From assembly GCA_023333565.1 (NCBI GenBank), contig JAJKFH010000044.1, positions 248,001 through 312,000 of the forward strand: a stretch of DNA of 64,000 bases, read 5' to 3'. The notes beneath the pieces were generated by a model that had not been told where the DNA came from, searched no databases, and was given only the letters and a program-made list of their open reading frames with translations. Origin of the DNA: Puffinus mauretanicus. Its lineage: Eukaryota; Chordata; Aves; Procellariiformes; Procellariidae. Shown piece by piece: positions 63,120 to 64,000 of this stretch; positions within the stretch are counted from its first letter, which is position 1, and each line of letters opens with the position of its first letter. A program made the translations under genes and the position numbers.

Positions 63120-63541
63120 ATTGTTAATGGAGAATAACAGGTGGGAATATTTCCAATATTATCCAGTAAGTCAGTTCTTGGTACAGTCGTATTTATATTT
63201 TTGTCTTTATCAATGACTTAGAAAAAATACAGATCATTAGCAATAAAAGTACAGGTGATGCAATGACTGGTGCAATGACATTGGCCAAATGTCATTGGTG
63301 AAAGTGGGTAGATTTAGATTGGATATAAGGAAGAAATTTTTTACGATGAAGATGGTGAGACACTGGAATAGGTTGCCCAGAGAAGCTGTGGATGCCCCCT
63401 CCCTGGAAGTGTTCAAGGTCAGGTTGGATGGGGCTCTGAGCAACCTGATCTAGTGAAAGACGTCCCTGCCCACGGCAGGGGGGTTGGACTAGGTGATCTT
63501 TAATGGTCCCTTCCAACCCAAACCATTCTGTGATTCTATGA
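63120..63541 (+). mobile_element. CR1 non-LTR retroposon, older copy with deletion
   Basis: The 3' part from about 63300 is clear: atttagattggatataagga, then ggttgcccagagaagctgtg, cctggaagtgttcaaggtca and the terminal block cccttccaacccaaaccatt ending in tctgtgattctatgac. The part at 63145-63290 resembles the more upstream CR1 region (tttatcaatgacttagaaaa, then agtacaggtgatgcaatga). That means the sequence between is deleted. The subfamily differs from the copies at 18250, 42737 and 54066. Plus orientation. Confidence 0.85.
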
Positions 63542-64000
63542 CATACAAGAAAAGGTATCAATGAAATCTCAGGTATTTGTTAAGACAGGATCATCTCAAC
63601 ATGCTTCATCACAGCCTGATGCCAGATGAAGCATCTGGGAAACATGAATGGAGGTTGCACAACATAGGACTGTTCCTTGAAAAGCAGCGAGACTGAAGCA
63701 AGCCCGTGAGTCCTGACACAAACCACCTGAGGACAGGCTCCAAGACCAATGTAGCGAGCAGAAGACCTAACAAAACCAACAGATAAATCAATCCCTGAAA
63801 AGGGTAGCATTGTCTGTTCATCCATAAGGTTATTATGGAAAAATGCATCTAAATTTAGTCTACGTTTCTAAAAATAATGTTAAAAACCAGGAAGTGTTCA
63901 AAATAAAGTCATGCAATGGTTCAGAAGCTGGTCAACCTGATCTGAATTAAGAAAATAATGAAACAGAAGCCATTCATGGTTTGCCAAGGTGACAGTCACA
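63542..64000. other. Intronic sequence without recognised feature
   Basis: Nothing was recognised between the CR1 copy and the window edge. Confidence 0.5.

Overview
The window is avian nuclear DNA. The strongest sign is a set of CR1 non-LTR retroposons of several ages. Three of them carry the typical bird CR1 3' end with ATTCTATG-like octamers (near 19111, 43108 and 54750). Otherwise the sequence is mostly non-coding and intron-like, with one very GC-rich CpG island.

I can support only two protein-coding pieces. Both lie on the minus strand and both belong to one gene, which I identify as SHANK3, a postsynaptic scaffold. The upstream piece (53552 down to 53213) encodes the linker that follows the ankyrin repeats and starts with PFRETPSYTKRRR. 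The downstream piece (7629 down to 7436) encodes a Pro/Gly-rich stretch and then the first half of the SH3 domain (RGPKRKLYSAVPGRKF...GEAVK). Each has a good 3' and 5' splice site. The phases match exactly: the linker exon leaves AG and the SH3 exon supplies C, giving Ser. The two are separated by one intron of about 45.6 kb. The window also holds about 10.4 kb of the preceding intron (53553-64000) and about 7.4 kb of the following intron (1-7435). I found no further exon in either.

Layout: 1-7435 is unique intronic sequence. 7360-8520 is a CpG island over the SH3 exon and the end of the long intron. It contains a (GCC)9 tract, an array of G-runs and an in-frame ATG with a strong Kozak context that could start a short SHANK3 isoform. 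From 8.5 to 53 kb the intron holds CR1 copies at about 13.0-13.7 (minus), 18.2-19.1 (plus), 24.5-27.4 (plus, very old), 32.5-34.2 (minus, very old), 35.0, 36.0, 45.8, 47.0-48.7 (old fragments) and 42.7-43.1 (plus), with unique DNA between them. After the linker exon there is a young-looking CR1 copy at 54.07-54.76 kb and an older one at 63.1-63.5 kb.

No tRNA, rRNA, CRISPR, phage or bacterial features were seen. Most other long open frames are chance products of GC-rich DNA or of CR1 coding relics. I did not find a clearly new system. The most interesting observations are the possible internal SHANK3 promoter and alternative N-terminus, and a perfect 24-bp palindrome at 50947-50970. SHANK3 identity and splice boundaries were judged by eye from family knowledge, not by a database search.
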